64,000 bases of DNA from Multivorans sp965116445. GTDB lineage: Bacteria > Acidobacteriota > Thermoanaerobaculia > Multivoradales > Multivoraceae. How positions within the stretch are numbered: position 1 is the first letter of the stretch; the number at the start of each line of letters is the position of its first letter. The stretch is taken from positions 744,001 through 808,000 of the forward strand of contig OZ220688.1 in NCBI GenBank assembly GCA_965116445.1. Reading direction: 5' to 3'. The notes under the pieces were generated by a model that was not told the DNA's origin, ran no database searches, and worked only from the letters and a program-made list of their open reading frames with translations. The position numbers and the translations under genes were made by a program. Of this stretch, positions 61,748 through 64,000 are shown piece after piece.

Positions 61748-62391
61748 CGATGGCACCCCGTGCAGTCCTCGGGCGGTGCGAGACCGCGTTCCACGATCGC
61801 CTGTTCGGCGAAGGCAGCGTGATCGCCAGTGGGCAGCCACTCCATGTCGGTGACCGCATCCAGCGGCCGCAGGTGCGGCCCCGGATCGCGGTGGCAGTCG
61901 AGGCACCAGCTCATGCTCAGGGGCTCGGTCTGGGTGACGACCTCCATCTCATGGACGGGACCGTGGCAGGACCTGCAGCCGACCCCCGCGCCGACATGGA
62001 CGCTGTGATTGAAGAACGCGTAGTCGGGCAGGTTGTGGACGCGGACCCAGCGCATCGGCCGGCCCTGCTCAGCACTCTTGCGGATCGGCTCCAGAAGCTC
62101 GCTCTCGCGCGCCGCGACGTGGTGGCAGTTCATGCACACCTGGGTGGGTGGAATGTTCGACACCGCGGACTCTTCGACTGAGGAGTGGCAGTAGCGGCAG
62201 TCAAGGCCGAACTCGCCCACATGCAGGGCGTGGCTGTAAGGCACCGGCTGCGCCGGGCGATAGCCGACATCCGTGTACTCGGGCGAGAAGTAGTACCAGA
62301 TGCCGCCGACCACTGCCGCGCCCACAATTGGCAGCGCTGCTGCGGCATACAGCGGTACCTTGAGAGTCCACTTGGGGAAGATCTGTGCCAA
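61744..62391 (-). CDS. ActA-like pentahaem cytochrome c (alternative complex III)
   Basis: A protein of 215 residues with an N-terminal anchor (LPIVGAAVVGGIWYYF). Five haem motifs are visible in order: CRYCH, CMNCH, CRSCH, CLDCH and CTGCH. The text HALHVGEFGLDCRYCHSSVE and HNLPDYAFFNHSVHVGAGV is typical of ActA and of related cytochrome c7 proteins. First gene of the respiratory operon; divergent from the SCO gene with 111 bp between them. Confidence 0.93.
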   Translation of the reverse strand: MAQIFPKWTLKVPLYAAAALPIVGAAVVGGIWYYFSPEYTDVGYRPAQPVPYSHALHVGEFGLDCRYCHSSVEESAVSNIPPTQVCMNCHHVAARESELLEPIRKSAEQGRPMRWVRVHNLPDYAFFNHSVHVGAGVGCRSCHGPVHEMEVVTQTEPLSMSWCLDCHRDPGPHLRPLDAVTDMEWLPTGDHAAFAEQAIVERGLAPPEDCTGCHR

Positions 62392-62502
62392 AACTTCTTA
62401 GCCCCGAAGCAGGGATGAAGCCCTGCACCCCTCCGAGATCGCGCGGAGTGTACAGCGTGCTTTCGAGGCGGTCAAAGGATCGGGCCGAGATAGTGTCGGA
62501 GA

Positions 62503-63159
62503 GTGTCTGTAGAGGTTCCCGAGAGGTCTGCCGAGGCGCGGAGTCCGTTCCTTCGCCGGCTCCTCAATCCATGGTTGCTGGCGGCGCTGGCGGGTGTAGT
62601 TCTCATCCCGGCGCTGCGGCCCCTGCTCCGCATCGAACCGGATCCGCCGCCGGTTCTCCGGCAGTTGCCCGAGTGGCGGCTGGTGGACCAAAACGGCGAG
62701 GCTTTCGGCAGCGCCGATCTCGCGGGAGAGGCCTACGTTGCTTCCTTCGTGTTCACCCGCTGCGCGACGGTCTGCCCGCGACTCACTTCCGAGGTGAGCC
62801 GCCTGCAGCGCCGCTACCGCGAGGAGGGCGTCGAGGGCGTCCGGCTGGTCAGTTTCTCGGTCGACCCGGAACACGACACGCCGGCGCGCCTGCTCGACTA
62901 CGCCGACAGCCGCGGTCTCGATCTCGAGCGGTGGAGTTTCGTCACGGGGGCGGAGGAAGCGATGCGCTCCGTCGTCCTCGACGGCTTTGCCCTGCCGATG
63001 GGCGAACGGCTGGACCTGGCCGGCGGTCTGGTCGATGTGGCGCACGCCACGCGGCTGGTGCTCGTGGATCGGGCGGGTGGCATCCGCGGGTACTACGGCT
63101 CGGACGCCGTGGGGCTGGACGAGGTCTTCCACCGCACGCGGCAGGTCCTGGCGGAGTAG
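62503..63159 (+). CDS. SCO1/SenC family copper chaperone-like protein
   Basis: A protein of 218 residues from GTG 62503. One membrane anchor (LLAALAGVVLIPALRPLL), then a thioredoxin-fold domain with the copper motif C87-ATV-C91 (FVFTRCATVCPRLT) and the distal His in DVAHATRLVLVDRAGG. SCO proteins insert copper into the CuA site of cytochrome oxidase or act in thiol-redox control. It is divergent from the respiratory operon, which suggests it serves a terminal oxidase encoded nearby, outside this window. Confidence 0.9.
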   Translation: MSVEVPERSAEARSPFLRRLLNPWLLAALAGVVLIPALRPLLRIEPDPPPVLRQLPEWRLVDQNGEAFGSADLAGEAYVASFVFTRCATVCPRLTSEVSRLQRRYREEGVEGVRLVSFSVDPEHDTPARLLDYADSRGLDLERWSFVTGAEEAMRSVVLDGFALPMGERLDLAGGLVDVAHATRLVLVDRAGGIRGYYGSDAVGLDEVFHRTRQVLAE

Positions 63160-63205
63160 ACACGGGACCGGGAGGCGGCTCATCGCCTCCGAGGTCCTGG
63201 GTCGC

Positions 63206-64000
63206 TCAGGCCTCGGTTCGAGTCGCCATCGCCTGAATCCACTCGCGGATCAGGGCGACGGCTTCCGTGTCGACGAGGCCACGGCCGATCTCCGGCATCA
63301 TCACGCCGGGATGCACCGACTCGATCCGGTACACGAGGATCGACTCGTCCGGACGTCCCGGCACGACGCCGTAGAGACGGTCGCCGGTGCCCTGGCCGGC
63401 CGCGACCGGGTGCTTGTAGACGCCGAGCCGAGTCCGGTCGTCGTGCTCCGCCCGAAGATCGAGCCCTGAGGTGCGCCCGCTGCCCTCGAGGTTGTGGCAG
63501 TGGGCACAGTTGATGTCCAGCCAGGTGCGGGCGCGGTCGTTGAGGGTGCCGGTCGCCGCCAGGTTCCAGACCGGAGCCCGGGGCGTCTCGTCGACCGGCG
63601 GAGCGCCCTTGAGGAAGCCGACGCGCCGCCAGCGGTCGAGCTGGTTCTCCTCGATCGAGGAGCCGTCGGCCCGGGCGTAGACGAAGTTCCGGTTCAACTG
63701 CGAGGCCCGCGGGCCGATCGGCAGCACGCGTTCACCGTCGGTGCGGTGACAGGTCTTGCACTGGTTCGCGTTCGGCACCTGGTAGGTGTGTTCGATTCGC
63801 GCGCCGGTCCCGTCGATCCAGGTCACGTCCAGGGGGCCGCCCACGATCTCGAGCCTGGCCTCGCTCTGCTCCTCGTTCCAGATGTACGGCAGCCCGACCC
63901 AGCCGTCCGGCTCGTGAACGAGCAACCTGGTTTCCAGGGGCCGCAGCTTCGCTTCCGCCTCGCGGTAGTCGGCGGGGTAGGCGAAGGTCTTCGCGATCAC
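63206..64000 (-). CDS. Dihaem c-type cytochrome, SO_2930-like, partial (5' end beyond window)
   Basis: The frame is open to the right edge, so the N-terminus is missing; 264 residues remain. Two haem motifs: NQCKTCHRTDGERVLP and INCAHCHNLEGSGRTSG. The region between (GPRASQLNRNFVYARADGSS, VWNLAATGTLNDRARTWLDI) and the end (MMPEIGRGLVDTEAVALIRE) match the SO_2930-type cytochromes, exported dihaem proteins of unknown partner. The GTG at the very edge is unlikely to be the start. It converges on the SCO gene. Confidence 0.85.
   Translation of the reverse strand: MIAKTFAYPADYREAEAKLRPLETRLLVHEPDGWVGLPYIWNEEQSEARLEIVGGPLDVTWIDGTGARIEHTYQVPNANQCKTCHRTDGERVLPIGPRASQLNRNFVYARADGSSIEENQLDRWRRVGFLKGAPPVDETPRAPVWNLAATGTLNDRARTWLDINCAHCHNLEGSGRTSGLDLRAEHDDRTRLGVYKHPVAAGQGTGDRLYGVVPGRPDESILVYRIESVHPGVMMPEIGRGLVDTEAVALIREWIQAMATRTEA

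Noticed and set aside
58475..61822. 1115-residue plus-strand frame
   Set aside because: Shadow of actB; the minus strand has all four Fe-S Cys clusters.

Overview
The window is a 64 kb piece of a GC-rich bacterial chromosome. I infer a Gram-negative, aerobic or respiring heterotroph, most likely Acidobacteriota or a neighbouring phylum. The reasons are giant secreted Calx-beta proteins, a TolB-propeller/amidohydrolase fusion, a CBM9/DUF5916 outer-membrane protein, a cyanobacterial-type glutamate-cysteine ligase, an alternative-complex-III-like (ACIII-like) respiratory cluster and an arylsulfatase. No rRNA, tRNA or CRISPR array was seen, so the phylum assignment is inference.

Layout. 1-5 kb: the 5' part of a giant secreted Calx-beta protein (minus strand) with a clear promoter and a foldable leader, followed by a complete DDE insertion sequence. 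5-11 kb: a 1665-residue secreted metalloprotease, a MNT/HEPN toxin-antitoxin pair and a leuD fragment. 11-19 kb (minus strand): amidohydrolase fusion, DUF5916 protein and a Tat-exported thiamine-diphosphate enzyme. 18.9-23.3 kb: a secreted protein plus small membrane protein behind a tandem repeat that contains both GGAGG and CCTCC, then two IS3-family elements meeting tail to tail. 23.4-32 kb: rpmB, then a long minus-strand run from sulfatase through a predicted selenocysteine peroxiredoxin, glyA, enoyl-CoA hydratase and an MFS transporter to an NfeD-like protein and flotillin. 32-37.4 kb: flavin reductase, gshA, an LLM oxidoreductase, a second repeat-led secreted/small-membrane gene pair and a pile of IS remnants. 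37.4-43.5 kb: ECF sigma factor with two membrane proteins, metG, a polysaccharide-type ABC ATPase and a 2-hydroxyacid dehydrogenase. 43.5-50.3 kb: a translationally coupled operon with an Mrp-type ATPase, a zinc-ribbon/PCP-reductase protein, a radical SAM/PCP-reductase protein and an FGE-like protein, plus GNAT and MFS genes. 50.5-64 kb: a universal-stress/PCP-reductase fusion, then ActA, ActB, ActE, a CydA-like protein and three cytochromes c in one operon, a SCO protein and a partial dihaem cytochrome.

Main points. (1) The peroxiredoxin at 29471-30097 has an in-frame UGA where the family has its peroxidatic Cys, followed by a 7-bp hairpin with a GGU loop, which fits a bacterial SECIS. (2) The ACIII-like operon has no NrfD-type membrane subunit (ActC/ActF) and no ActD. 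A CydA-like protein with a degenerate GRQPW region sits in their place. (3) PCP-reductase-type domains appear five times in three non-photosynthetic proteins. (4) Two loci share the same 17-bp leader repeat in front of a secreted protein/small membrane protein pair. (5) A two-hairpin intergenic repeat occurs three times.
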